Counted from the stretch's first letter, positions 1 to 7,124 are shown. The stretch: DNA of 47,114 bases from Caryophanales bacterium UBA3375 (GCA_002359095.1 DEQD01000031.1:1-47114), one strand, 5' to 3'. Program-made: numbers and translations. Notes: a model not told the origin generated them from the sequence alone.

Positions 1-758
1 TACTTGCCTTTCAAACTACATATCATAGCCCCACTCATAATAATGATAAAGATTAATGTAGATAGTGCATTGATCGTCAAACTTATTCCTTGACGAGCTT
101 GCGTATAGATGTCGATCGCAAGCGTTGAAAAACCGTTTCCTGTTACAAAGAATGTAACAGCAAAATCATCTAGCGAATAAGTTAGGGCAGTAAAGAAACT
201 TCCCATTAATGCAGGAAAGACTATTGGTAAGATTACAAGTTTAATAACTTGTAATCCACTAGCCCCTAAGTCTAGCGCTGCATCAATTAATCTTGAATTC
301 ATTGTTGATAATTTAGCATAAATTATCACTACTACTGCTGGTACACTAAAAGCAATATGAGCAAGTATTACAGTTAAAAAACCTAGCTTTATTTGCAATA
401 AAGTAAATATTGATAATAATGAAGTACCAATAATTACATCAGGAGATACTAAGAACAATGAATTAAAGATATTAAAGATATTTTGAGCTTGTTTGTTTTT
501 GATTTGATATAAAACAAACGCCCCACAAAATCCAATAATCACACTAATTAGGGCACTAATTAGTCCTACTATTATTGTATTAATTACGACGACAAATAGA
601 TTGGTATTATTAAATAATTCATAATACGCATCTAAACTAAACGTCGTAAAATGAACCATATCTCCTCCGCCATTAAAGGAGTAGATAATTAAATAAATTA
701 TTGGAAAGTACAAGAATAATAATATTAAACTTAAATATAGATAATATAGTTTACGCAT
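1..758 (-). CDS. potC: Spermidine/putrescine ABC transporter permease PotC (partial, runs off left edge)
   Basis: Second inner-membrane permease of the polyamine importer. The reading frame starts with ATG at 758 and stays open to base 1, giving 252 codons, so only a few C-terminal residues should be missing (family about 260 aa). The protein opens MRKLYYLYLSLILL and is hydrophobic throughout, with about six predicted membrane segments. The cytoplasmic EAA loop that docks on the ATPase is visible as ALDLGASGLQVIKLVILP, near residues 160-178. The start overlaps the end of potB by 8 bases (ATGCGTAA), so translation is probably coupled. The binding protein PotD would be expected just beyond the left edge. 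The family is clear; polyamine specificity is inferred from similarity and the A-B-C order. Confidence 0.9.
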   Translation of the reverse strand, partial: MRKLYYLYLSLILLFLYFPIIYLIIYSFNGGGDMVHFTTFSLDAYYELFNNTNLFVVVINTIIVGLISALISVIIGFCGAFVLYQIKNKQAQNIFNIFNSLFLVSPDVIIGTSLLSIFTLLQIKLGFLTVILAHIAFSVPAVVVIIYAKLSTMNSRLIDAALDLGASGLQVIKLVILPIVFPALMGSFFTALTYSLDDFAVTFFVTGNGFSTLAIDIYTQARQGISLTINALSTLIFIIIMSGAMICSLKGK

Positions 759-1590
759 TATTACCTCCTTGTACAATCGGAGTACTTACCTTTTTCTTTT
801 TTGATTTAAAGTTTGTATTTAGTAAGAAAATACTTATACAAAGGATGATGATTAGGATCGTACCAATTGTCGATCCTAATCCCCAGTTACCAGTAGTTAA
901 GAAGTGCTGTTCAATTGCTGTACCTAAAGTTATAATACGGTTACCAGCAATTAAACGCGTAATCATAAATATTGATAACGTTGGAATAAACACGATCTGA
1001 ATCGCTGAGTATAATGATTTCTTACTAAGTGGTAAATATATTCGCCATAATACTTGCCACTTAGTAGCACCTAAATCATAACCAGCTCTAATAATATTAT
1101 TATTTATATCTTTAAAACCATTGTATAATGGTATTACCATAAATGGTAAGAACATATATACACTTACTATTAGAAAACCTTGAATAGTAAATAGTAATTG
1201 GTGAGTATCACCAGATAACAACATACTTATTTGATTAATTATTCCATTCTCTCCCATGATTCCCATAAACGCATACGTTTTTAACAATAAGTTAAACCAT
1301 GAGGGAATCATGATTAAAATAATGATTAAACTTTGATGTTTAATTTTAGTTAATCCAAAAGCTAGTGGATAAGCTAAAATCAAACAAATAATAGTTATTA
1401 AAAATGCATATAAAAATGAATTAAACGTCATTTTTAAATACACTGATGAAAAAAACGTTTGGTAATTTACTAACGAGAAATTACCATCTACATCTAAAAA
1501 CGATTGGATAATAACTAAAAAAATCGGACAAATAACAAATAATACTAACCAAGTATAATAGACAAATTTAAATAACTTATTCTTCTTCAT
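751..1590 (-). CDS. potB: Spermidine/putrescine ABC transporter permease PotB
   Basis: First permease of the polyamine importer, 279 aa, typical length. An N-terminal signal-anchor helix (about residues 10-30) is followed by further hydrophobic segments. The EAA coupling motif reads GYDLGATKWQVLWRIYLP (about residues 170-187) and would contact PotA. The ATG at 1590 lies inside the end of potA (14-base overlap); the purine-rich end of potA acts as ribosome binding site. The coding region contains a perfect 11-bp inverted repeat with a 10-base loop (850-881) and a 9-bp one (1460-1486). Substrate specificity is inferred; related ferric or phosphonate permeases cannot be fully excluded. Confidence 0.9.
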   Translation of the reverse strand: MKKNKLFKFVYYTWLVLFVICPIFLVIIQSFLDVDGNFSLVNYQTFFSSVYLKMTFNSFLYAFLITIICLILAYPLAFGLTKIKHQSLIIILIMIPSWFNLLLKTYAFMGIMGENGIINQISMLLSGDTHQLLFTIQGFLIVSVYMFLPFMVIPLYNGFKDINNNIIRAGYDLGATKWQVLWRIYLPLSKKSLYSAIQIVFIPTLSIFMITRLIAGNRIITLGTAIEQHFLTTGNWGLGSTIGTILIIILCISIFLLNTNFKSKKKKVSTPIVQGGNNA

Positions 1591-2623
1591 ACTTCTTCAT
1601 TACATGAATATCTTGTGGATAAAACATAAGCCCATATGTTTGTCCGATTTCTACACGTTCAATGCTTTGAACTTCCCATTCATTTTCCATTAAGTCATGC
1701 ACAATGATTTCATTATGCATCCCTTTAAAGAGAATAGAATCTACGACCACATCAAATAAACCACTCCCTGGAGTTGTTAATTTGATGTCTTCAGGTCTAA
1801 TTACTACATCTACTATTTCTCCATCATCAAAACCTGAATCAATACAATCAAATACTTGATTAGAAAATTCTATTTTCTTATCAAGTATGTATTTTGCTTC
1901 AATGATGTTAGAATCTCCAATAAAGTTAGCAACAAAACGGTTAGCAGGTTCATCATAAATATCAACCGGATCTCCTTTTTGCATTATCTTACCTTTATTT
2001 AAGACATAAATATAATCAGATAAACCTAATGCTTCTTCTTGATCATGAGTAATAAAGATAAACGTAATCCCTAAACGTTTTTGTAGTTCTTTTAACATGT
2101 ATTGCATATCAATACGTAGTTTTAAATCAAGAGCACTAAGTGGTTCATCAAGAAGTAAAACGTCTGGCTCATTAACAATAGCTCTTGCTATTGCTACACG
2201 CTGACGTTGTCCTCCTGATAACTCATTTATCTCACGATCATACATATTAACTAAATCTACTAATTCTAAGGCTTCTAGTACTTTTTTATTAATTTCTTCT
2301 TTACCTAATTTCTTAAGCTTTAAACCAAACGCTACATTATCAAATACGTTTAAATGTGGAAATAATGCATAATCTTGAAATACAGTATTAACTGGTCGCT
2401 TATTAGCGTCCAGTTTTGTTACATCTTGATTATTAATATAAACTTGACCATTTTGTGAATGTTCAAATCCAGCTATTATATTTAAGAGTGTGGTTTTACC
2501 ACACCCTGAAGGTCCTAATATAGTATAAAATTTTCCTTGTTCAAAAGAACAAGAAAAATTTTTAAATATTTCGGTATTATTATAACTAAAGTCAATATTT
2601 TTAATTTCTATAACATTAGCCAT
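1577..2623 (-). CDS. potA: Spermidine/putrescine ABC transporter ATP-binding protein PotA
   Basis: ATPase subunit that powers polyamine import, 348 aa. Walker A is GPSGCGKTT (residues 37-45), the signature is LSGGQRQR, Walker B with D-loop is LLLDEPLSALD, and the switch histidine is in ITHDQEEAL. After about residue 235 a C-terminal TOBE-like regulatory domain follows, as in PotA and MalK. The start has a good ribosome binding site (GAGAGGTGAT) that overlaps the acpP stop codon, linking both genes in one transcript. The gene is rich in intragenic hairpins: 2527-2562, 1852-1888, 1749-1788 and 2390-2415. Function within the CUT1/MOI-type importers is well supported by motifs and by the two adjoining permeases. 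Confidence 0.93.
   Translation of the reverse strand: MANVIEIKNIDFSYNNTEIFKNFSCSFEQGKFYTILGPSGCGKTTLLNIIAGFEHSQNGQVYINNQDVTKLDANKRPVNTVFQDYALFPHLNVFDNVAFGLKLKKLGKEEINKKVLEALELVDLVNMYDREINELSGGQRQRVAIARAIVNEPDVLLLDEPLSALDLKLRIDMQYMLKELQKRLGITFIFITHDQEEALGLSDYIYVLNKGKIMQKGDPVDIYDEPANRFVANFIGDSNIIEAKYILDKKIEFSNQVFDCIDSGFDDGEIVDVVIRPEDIKLTTPGSGLFDVVVDSILFKGMHNEIIVHDLMENEWEVQSIERVEIGQTYGLMFYPQDIHVMKKYEEE
1852..1888. repeat. 17-position inverted repeat inside potA
   Basis: Arms 1852-1868 and 1872-1888, 16 pairs and one T-T, loop TCT; in codons for ILDKKIEFSNQV. Confidence 0.93.
2527..2562. repeat. 16-position inverted repeat inside potA
   Basis: Arms 2527-2542 and 2547-2562, 15 pairs and one position that is G-U in the mRNA; loop of four. 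In codons for KNFSCSFEQGKF, just before Walker A. Confidence 0.93.
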
Positions 2624-2635
2624 TTATCACCTCTC

Positions 2636-2860
2636 TTATAAAGAATTAATATAATCGATTAAATCTCCAACAGTTTTAATACTATCAATCATACTATCGT
2701 CAAAATTAAATCCGAATTGATCTTCTAATTCAGTTACAATAGTAATAAAGTCTAAACTATCTGCTTGTAAATCATTAACTAAATCTAATTCTCTAGTTAC
2801 TTTATCTTTTTCTATATTTAAATTATTACTAATAATTTCAATTACTTTTTCATCTTTCAT
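2636..2860 (-). CDS. acpP: Acyl carrier protein
   Basis: Small acidic carrier for acyl chains in fatty acid synthesis, 74 aa. The 4'-phosphopantetheine attachment motif DSLD is present with Ser35, and the helix after it (FITIVTELEDQFGF) is the usual partner-recognition helix. I place the start at 2860 rather than at the upstream in-frame ATG (2887), because AAGGAG lies 5 bases before it and the resulting protein has the normal ACP length. It sits between mreD and potA, 35 bases downstream of the mreD stop, not with fatty-acid genes. It could be the housekeeping ACP or a second specialised copy; the sequence alone does not decide. Confidence 0.92.
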   Translation of the reverse strand: MKDEKVIEIISNNLNIEKDKVTRELDLVNDLQADSLDFITIVTELEDQFGFNFDDSMIDSIKTVGDLIDYINSL

Positions 2861-2895
2861 AATTCTCCTTACCCTATATTTTACCATTTTAATTA

Positions 2896-3411
2896 CTACT
2901 CAAAAGTAAGACGCTTACTTTTTTTGTAAACAAAGTATTTTGTTTTACCTAAATAAAATAAACCCAAGTTTACAAAGATGTTTAATAAAATTCTAGTAAT
3001 TACAATATTATTTAATACAAACTCTTGATTATTAATTAATGTTGCACAAAAAAAGTAAGCAACAACAAAACTAGCAATTATTACAATATAAGCTGTTAAA
3101 TTAGCTGTAGCTGTTTCGGTAATCTCTACATTAATAATGTAGCGATAAAGTATTATCGTTACAATTATTATTAATAATTGTAAGATTACATTAACAGGAT
3201 TAAATAAAAAATATATTATATTAATTATTAATAGTGTTGTATAATCATAACGTTTATTACCTGTATCTAGATTATTAATTAATACTAATGGTGCTATTAA
3301 CATTACGTTATTAGCATACAAATATCTAACTTTTTGAGAAATAATAAAACATATTAAGATAACTAATAAAGCTTTTATTAGTATCTTAATATGGTCATAA
3401 TACTTAGCCAT
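2896..3411 (-). CDS. mreD: Rod shape-determining protein MreD
   Basis: Integral membrane component of the elongasome, 171 aa, made of five or six hydrophobic segments with almost no soluble portion, as is usual for MreD. Sequence conservation in this family is weak, so the call rests on topology, size and the 8-base overlap with mreC upstream. The coding region is extraordinarily rich in inverted repeats: a 20-bp stem with one bulged base (3350-3393) covers codons 7-21, and three perfect hairpins abut each other without a gap at 3126-3183. Another 9-bp hairpin (2902-2922) lies at the stop codon. Confidence 0.82.
   Translation of the reverse strand: MAKYYDHIKILIKALLVILICFIISQKVRYLYANNVMLIAPLVLINNLDTGNKRYDYTTLLIINIIYFLFNPVNVILQLLIIIVTIILYRYIINVEITETATANLTAYIVIIASFVVAYFFCATLINNQEFVLNNIVITRILLNIFVNLGLFYLGKTKYFVYKKSKRLTFE
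3126..3183. repeat. Three abutting perfect hairpins inside mreD
   Basis: 3126-3142 (7-8 bp), 3143-3158 (CGATAA/TTATCG, loop AGTA) and 3159-3183 (11-bp arms TTACAATTATT and complement, loop ATT) follow each other with no unpaired base between. Confidence 0.9.
3350..3393. repeat. 20-bp inverted repeat with one bulge inside mreD
   Basis: Left 3350-3370, right 3374-3393; 20 pairs, a single bulged A (3361 or 3362), loop GCT. In codons for HIKILIKALLVILI. Confidence 0.95.
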
Positions 3412-4249
3412 TTACTACTACTCCAATATATCTAGCATCCGTAATAGATGTTGGTAATTTAATTTTATATATTATTTCTCCAGTATCATTATTAACTTCT
3501 AAATTAGAAATTGTACCTAATCTAATTCCTTTAGCAACACCTGACTGATAACCGTTAGTAAGTACACGATCACCAACGTTTAAACGTTTTGATTGATCTA
3601 GTACTTTCATACTATATTCATTCTTACTAACATCATAACCTACTAAAATAGAGTTAATCTCTTGATTACCACTAACTGCCATTAATGGTGTATTTAATTG
3701 TTTATTTTCAATTGTAAGTAACTGAATCTCACTAGTAGATTCATTTACTTTAGAAACAAAACCAATTAAATACCCATTATTAACTATTGCTTGACCTTCT
3801 GCTATAGCTCCATCTTTACTACCAACATTAATTGTAGCTGTATTATTCCATTGATTAATATTACGATTAACAATTTGTCCATTAATAATTTTAGCATTTT
3901 GATTATAACTAAATATCGAATTTAATAATTCTTGATTACCACTTAATTGTTGTTTTAATGCTTCATTTTCACTAGTTAATTGAGCATTATTACTTTCTTG
4001 ATCTCTTAATTGATTTTCAAGCGAATTATTAGCTTGTTGAGTTAATTCTTTTTCTTTATTACTATTATAATTATTAATAAAGTAACCTGAAATATTATTA
4101 TATGTGTTTGTTATAAAACCAGTAACACCATTAGTAGCATTAATTGTATACACCGTTAAGGTTTTACCTAACGGTGTTATTAAAATAATATTAATAACAA
4201 TTAATGTTATTATAATACTAATTATAATCTTTTTATACTTATTTAACAT
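3404..4249 (-). CDS. mreC: Rod shape-determining protein MreC
   Basis: Bitopic membrane protein that scaffolds the lateral cell-wall synthesis machinery outside the membrane; 281 aa, normal length. One N-terminal membrane helix (about residues 8-27) is followed by an Asn/Gln-rich coiled coil (about 65-105) and the beta-barrel MreC core, with the typical stretches GQAIVNNGYLIGFVSKV and NVGDRVLTNGYQSGVAKGI. The ATG at 4249 is preceded by a perfect extended -10 element ending six bases upstream, so the mRNA may be leaderless. Only a weak AAGAG could serve as ribosome binding site. A strong hairpin lies at 4150-4177, within the codons after the membrane helix. mreB is not next to it. Confidence 0.9.
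   Translation of the reverse strand: MLNKYKKIIISIIITLIVINIILITPLGKTLTVYTINATNGVTGFITNTYNNISGYFINNYNSNKEKELTQQANNSLENQLRDQESNNAQLTSENEALKQQLSGNQELLNSIFSYNQNAKIINGQIVNRNINQWNNTATINVGSKDGAIAEGQAIVNNGYLIGFVSKVNESTSEIQLLTIENKQLNTPLMAVSGNQEINSILVGYDVSKNEYSMKVLDQSKRLNVGDRVLTNGYQSGVAKGIRLGTISNLEVNNDTGEIIYKIKLPTSITDARYIGVVVNG
4150..4177. repeat. GC-rich hairpin early in mreC
   Basis: ACACCGTTA-A-GGT pairs with ACCTAACGGTGT (12 bp, one bulged A), loop TTT; 72-100 bases after the start codon. Confidence 0.93.
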
Positions 4250-4255
4250 ACTCTT

Positions 4256-4264
4256 ATTATACCA
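4256..4264 (-). promoter_or_regulatory. Extended -10 promoter of mreC, abutting the start codon
   Basis: Read on the minus strand this is TGGTATAAT, a perfect extended -10. No clear -35 lies 17 bases upstream. The last T is at 4256 and the A of the mreC ATG is at 4249, so initiation about seven bases downstream would fall on the start codon itself. Confidence 0.6.
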
Positions 4265-4300
4265 TAATTATATTACATAATTATTATTACCTAGGTTTGG

Positions 4301-4329
4301 AAAAATGACTAAACTATTGTTTAGTCATT
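4301..4329 (-). terminator. Rho-independent terminator of the radC operon
   Basis: Perfect 11-bp arms AATGACTAAAC and GTTTAGTCATT with a 4-base loop (4304-4329). On the minus strand the stem runs into a short T tract. It separates radC from mreC. Confidence 0.85.
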
Positions 4330-4364
4330 AAAATAAGATATTAATTTGAATAAAATATCGTCTA

Positions 4365-5045
4365 TTAACTAAAAATAACATCATTATTTTCTTTTAATGA
4401 ATGATATGTATTATTACCAATAATAACATGATCTAAAACTTTAATATTTACTAATGTACACACTTCAATTAATTTATTAGTCCCTTTTATATCTGCTCTA
4501 CTAGGTTTAGCATTACCACTAGGATGATTATGAACAACTATTATTCCATAACTATTATGTTTAATTGCAGTATGCATGATATCTTTAGGATTAAAAATAA
4601 TATTATCACTACTTCCAATATAAACTTCTTCTTGAGCTAATAAATTACCTTGACAATCAACACAAATAACAACTAAGTGTTCTTTTTTATAAGTACTTAG
4701 GTATTTTACTAATTCATAAACTTCACTAGGATGAGTTATAATCGTATTAACTAACTTCGGGTAGTTAATACGATTAAATATCTCTTTTATTGTTACTAAG
4801 TTAATTGCTTTAACTAATCCAATTCCTGGATTAGTTTTTAGTTCATTAATACTTTGATTTAAAACATTATCTAATGTTTGATACTTTTCAAGTAACATCT
4901 GAGCTATTTGCATTACACTATACTTAGTATTTCCATTTTGTAATATTATTGCTAGTAATTCTTGTTGACTTAATTCTTTTGTTCCAAGGTATTGTAGTTT
5001 TTCTCGAGGTTTTAAATCATTAGGTAATTGTTTAAAACTAGACAA
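4365..5045 (-). CDS. radC: RadC family JAB/MPN-domain protein
   Basis: Protein of the RadC (UPF0758) family, 226 aa. An N-terminal helix-hairpin-helix region (TNPGIGLVKAI) is followed by the JAB1/MPN metalloprotease-like domain with HNHPSG, then PSRAD, supplying the zinc ligands. Despite the name, a direct DNA repair role is not established for the family. The start is TTG at 5045, supported by AGGTG about 8 bases upstream and by alignment of the opening KQLPNDLKPREKLQYLG with the family. It overlaps the preceding peptidase gene by 34 bases. In many Bacilli radC lies next to mreBCD; here mreB is missing from the cluster. A perfect 15-bp inverted repeat (4739-4776) and a perfect 10-bp one (4812-4836) lie inside the gene. 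Confidence 0.92.
   Translation of the reverse strand: MSSFKQLPNDLKPREKLQYLGTKELSQQELLAIILQNGNTKYSVMQIAQMLLEKYQTLDNVLNQSINELKTNPGIGLVKAINLVTIKEIFNRINYPKLVNTIITHPSEVYELVKYLSTYKKEHLVVICVDCQGNLLAQEEVYIGSSDNIIFNPKDIMHTAIKHNSYGIIVVHNHPSGNAKPSRADIKGTNKLIEVCTLVNIKVLDHVIIGNNTYHSLKENNDVIFS
4739..4776. repeat. Perfect 15-bp inverted repeat inside radC
   Basis: Arms TAATCGTATTAACTA (4739-4753) and its exact reverse complement (4762-4776) around an 8-base loop; on the plus strand the loop contains a C-TTCG-G tetraloop. It lies in codons for NRINYPKLVNTII, outside the catalytic domain motif. Confidence 0.95.
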
Positions 5046-5398
5046 CTAATAACACCTGTTAAAATACATGGAACAAAAGCTATTTTATTTTTTCTAATTA
5101 CTGCCATATAAATTAATCCAACAAGTGATGCTATAAAAATAACTATGGTTAAACTAGATTCAAAATAGGCCAAAAGAATTAAGAGTATTTTAATATCTGC
5201 CCCACCAATCTTACTAATGTATTTGTCTAAAACTATAAATACAATTAGTAAGATCAGTGGAATAATCCAATTAGTAATTGGGACTGATATTAAAACTACT
5301 AAGAATAATATTAGTTGTAACCATAATGGTACAATTAAATATTTTAAATCATAGATTGAAGCTATGATTAATATTGAAATTAATATTACATTAATCAT
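5012..5398 (-). CDS. Short A24-type prepilin peptidase-like membrane protein
   Basis: 128 aa membrane protein resembling the peptidase domain of type IV prepilin peptidases (A24 family, TadV/CpaA size class). The first catalytic-type Asp is in ASIYDLKYLIVP (about residue 17) and the second in KIGGADIKIL (about 67), matching the GxGD signature of the family. The N-terminal cysteine-rich and methylase regions of large PilD proteins are absent. In A24 enzymes the domain cleaves the leader peptide of pilins at the inner membrane face. No pilin, ATPase or secretion gene is in the window, so its substrate is unknown. It overlaps the unknown gene before it by 8 bases and radC by 34. A 17-bp stem with one bulge (5208-5254) lies across the second Asp region. 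Confidence 0.75.
   Translation of the reverse strand: MINVILISILIIASIYDLKYLIVPLWLQLILFLVVLISVPITNWIIPLILLIVFIVLDKYISKIGGADIKILLILLAYFESSLTIVIFIASLVGLIYMAVIRKNKIAFVPCILTGVISCLVLNNYLMI
5202..5260. repeat. Long imperfect inverted repeat inside the prepilin peptidase gene
   Basis: A 17-bp stem (5208-5224 with 5237-5254) interrupted by one bulged base, extended after a 2x2 internal loop by CCAC/GTGG at the outer ends; loop 12 bases. Confidence 0.9.
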
Positions 5399-5801
5399 TT
5401 AATGTTCCAGTTTTTTGATCTTGAATACAAATGGCTGTACGATATAAATCTCCATCATTCCATTGTTCTTTATATACTACTTTAATTGGTGCATGAATTC
5501 CTAATTCTAATAGAATTCTAAGTTCCTTACCATAAGCATATATTACTGGACTATAAAAATAACTTGGTTGATATTCGTTTTTCTCTTCATTAAAGATATA
5601 TTTATCTTTACCGTGTTTATCTACGTCTCTATAACAAATTTTAAAAGGTAGGTAATCTACTACTTCTCCATCTTCATTCTTATATTGTCTAATTGTATCT
5701 TCAATTTCGATATCTGCTGTTGTAATTACTCCATTTTTTAACATTTCATATTGTTCTGGGCTTAGAACTGTGTTTAATAAGCCACTTCTTACTATATACA
5801 T
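5391..5801 (-). CDS. Hypothetical protein, first gene of the radC operon
   Basis: 136 aa soluble protein that I do not recognise. It has a good ribosome binding site (AAGGAG, 7 bases before ATG), so it is a real gene. It is acidic and rich in aromatic residues, with a central charged stretch RDVDKHGKDKYIFNEEKNEY and a beta-rich C-terminal half (IKVVYKEQWNDGDLYRTAICI). There is no signal peptide or membrane segment. The stop codon overlaps the ATG of the prepilin peptidase-like gene, implying coupled translation and perhaps a shared job, but no function can be assigned. Confidence 0.7.
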   Translation of the reverse strand: MYIVRSGLLNTVLSPEQYEMLKNGVITTADIEIEDTIRQYKNEDGEVVDYLPFKICYRDVDKHGKDKYIFNEEKNEYQPSYFYSPVIYAYGKELRILLELGIHAPIKVVYKEQWNDGDLYRTAICIQDQKTGTLND

Positions 5802-5814
5802 TTTTTCTCCTTAA

Positions 5815-5845
5815 TTCACAAAATTAATCTATATTATGCTAAAAT
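5815..5845 (+). promoter_or_regulatory. Promoter of rpmB
   Basis: TTCACA (-35, 5815-5820), a 19-base spacer ending in TGC, and TAAAAT (-10, 5840-5845): an extended -10 promoter. It lies between divergent genes; an AGGAGG ribosome binding site follows at 5866. Confidence 0.75.
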
Positions 5846-5875
5846 AGAATAGATTAATTATTTTTAGGAGGAACT

Positions 5876-6082
5876 ATGGCAAAAGTATGTGCTGCAACAG
5901 GTCGTAGAACACGTTCTGGAAATAATCGTTCTCATGCATTAAATGCTACTAAACGTAAATTTAGATCAAACTTACAAAAAAAACGTGTAATGATTGATGG
6001 TAAAATGCAAACGGTATATATTTCTGCTCGTGCTCTTAAGTCTGGAAAAGGAATTAAAAAAGCAAATATTAAATTAGTATAA
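5876..6082 (+). CDS. rpmB: 50S ribosomal protein L28
   Basis: Small basic ribosomal protein, 68 aa. The opening AKVCAATGRRTRSGNNRSHA and the stretch VYISARALKSGKG are diagnostic of bacterial L28. The usual zinc-binding cysteines of C+ forms are not present beyond Cys5, so this is a C- type. AGGAGG lies 5 bases before ATG. It is a monocistronic plus-strand gene with its own extended -10 promoter and a terminator just after the stop, in a region otherwise read from the minus strand. Confidence 0.97.
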   Translation: MAKVCAATGRRTRSGNNRSHALNATKRKFRSNLQKKRVMIDGKMQTVYISARALKSGKGIKKANIKLV

Positions 6083-6116
6083 AGTAAATTATTGATATTT
6101 ACTTTATATTTTTTTT
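6081..6116 (+). terminator. Rho-independent terminator of rpmB
   Basis: Arms AAAGTAAAT (6081-6089) and ATTTACTTT (6097-6105), 7-base loop, followed by a run of eight T. The stem overlaps the rpmB stop and the stop codon of the convergent gene (6104). Confidence 0.85.
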
Positions 6117-6970
6117 AATTCACATACATATTCCTTAACCATTTTCTTATACTTAAGTTTATTTGAACTCTTAGGAATATTGATAATTTGTGTTTTTGTT
6201 TTTGATTCCAAAATATTGATACTATCGTGATAATATTTAGTTGATTTAGTAATTTCATTATTAGTATCTACAACTAGACAAGCATCTAGTTGTGGATATA
6301 ATTTTACTAATAATTCTTTATCACATCGGCTAAATTTTCCAAAGTCAATGATAAGGATTTTACTATTTGGAATAGTTTTTATTATATTCATTACATTTTG
6401 CTTACAATAATCTTGAGGTGAATAATGTATTCCATTTAAATTCGGTTGATACTCTAAAATTGAAGTATTAACCTCTTTTGTTTCTAGTAAAAAAATATCA
6501 TCTATTTTTTCCATAATTTTTGCTATAAATGTTGATGTATATGATTGATGTTCTAAATTTATAACACCAATGATGTATTCAAACTTTTGTTTTAATATAC
6601 CCGACATTGCATAATCACTTAGTTTTAAAGGATAGTGTTTTAAATGTTCTATTTCATCTACTATTAAATCCTTTGATTGAAATTTAATAAAATCATATAC
6701 TTCATATTCATATAAATTTATAAATTCAATTTCCTGATAATAGATTATGATTATTTGTATGTCTTTGTTATGTTCTTTTATTAATTTGACCAACTGATAC
6801 AATGTTGATTGATTGTTTATACAATTAATATCGATGACGATATGAGATAACCTATCAAGTTCTTCTTTCCCTAGTCGCTTAAAATTTTCTTCTGTGATCA
6901 TTGACTTTGAGATACAAATATAATTCTTGGATAAAACCTTGTCTAAGTTGTTGCTAATATACCCTGTCAT
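6104..6970 (-). CDS. Hypothetical protein: receiver-like domain plus degenerate P-loop (CpaE/TadZ-like?)
   Basis: 288 aa soluble protein. The start at 6970 is chosen because GGGAGGAAG lies just before it and inside the longer frame. The first half has the alternating strand/helix look of a CheY-like receiver (HIVIDINC at about 45-52, IQIIIIYYQ). The second half resembles a MinD/ParA fold: IIGVINLEHQSYTSTFIAKI sits where a Walker A loop should be but has lost the Gly-Lys-Thr, and KILIIDFGKF then ACLVVDTNNE look like later core strands. This two-part layout recalls CpaE/TadZ of pilus systems. Fold and family are inferences from pattern only; ATP binding is unlikely. The gene stands alone between the rplA terminators and rpmB. 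Confidence 0.55.
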   Translation of the reverse strand: MTGYISNNLDKVLSKNYICISKSMITEENFKRLGKEELDRLSHIVIDINCINNQSTLYQLVKLIKEHNKDIQIIIIYYQEIEFINLYEYEVYDFIKFQSKDLIVDEIEHLKHYPLKLSDYAMSGILKQKFEYIIGVINLEHQSYTSTFIAKIMEKIDDIFLLETKEVNTSILEYQPNLNGIHYSPQDYCKQNVMNIIKTIPNSKILIIDFGKFSRCDKELLVKLYPQLDACLVVDTNNEITKSTKYYHDSINILESKTKTQIINIPKSSNKLKYKKMVKEYVCELKKI

Positions 6971-7060
6971 ATTTCTTCCTCCCACTATTGTTAGACCCCT
7001 TTTTTATAAAAATTTGCAAAAAAAAATGACCTTTTTATAAAAAAATAATTTTAAAAAGAT

Positions 7061-7086
7061 GAAAAAACTCCCTAAAAATAGGGAGT
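7061..7086 (-). terminator. Rho-independent terminator of rplK-rplA (distal)
   Basis: Arms ACTCCCTA (7067-7074) and TAGGGAGT (7079-7086), loop AAAA on the plus strand, and a T tract on the minus strand (7061-7066). Confidence 0.9.
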
Positions 7087-7093
7087 CTTAAAG

Positions 7094-7124
7094 AAAACAC
7101 AAGAAGTTTAAATTCTTGTGTTTT
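7094..7124 (-). terminator. Hairpin after rplA (proximal, possible first terminator)
   Basis: Perfect 12-bp arms AAAACACAAGAA and TTCTTGTGTTTT with a 7-base loop, only a few bases after the rplA stop. The T tract on the minus strand is interrupted, so it may be a processing or stability hairpin placed before the stronger terminator at 7061-7086. Confidence 0.6.

Noticed and set aside
2176..2504. 7-bp hairpins in the potA Walker A and AIARAIV codons
   Set aside because: They follow directly from conserved protein motifs and are of a length expected by chance.
7004..7040. Poly-A/T stretch upstream of the 6104-6970 gene as a promoter
   Set aside because: TATAAA words are present but without a credible -35 or TG extension; not specific enough to call.
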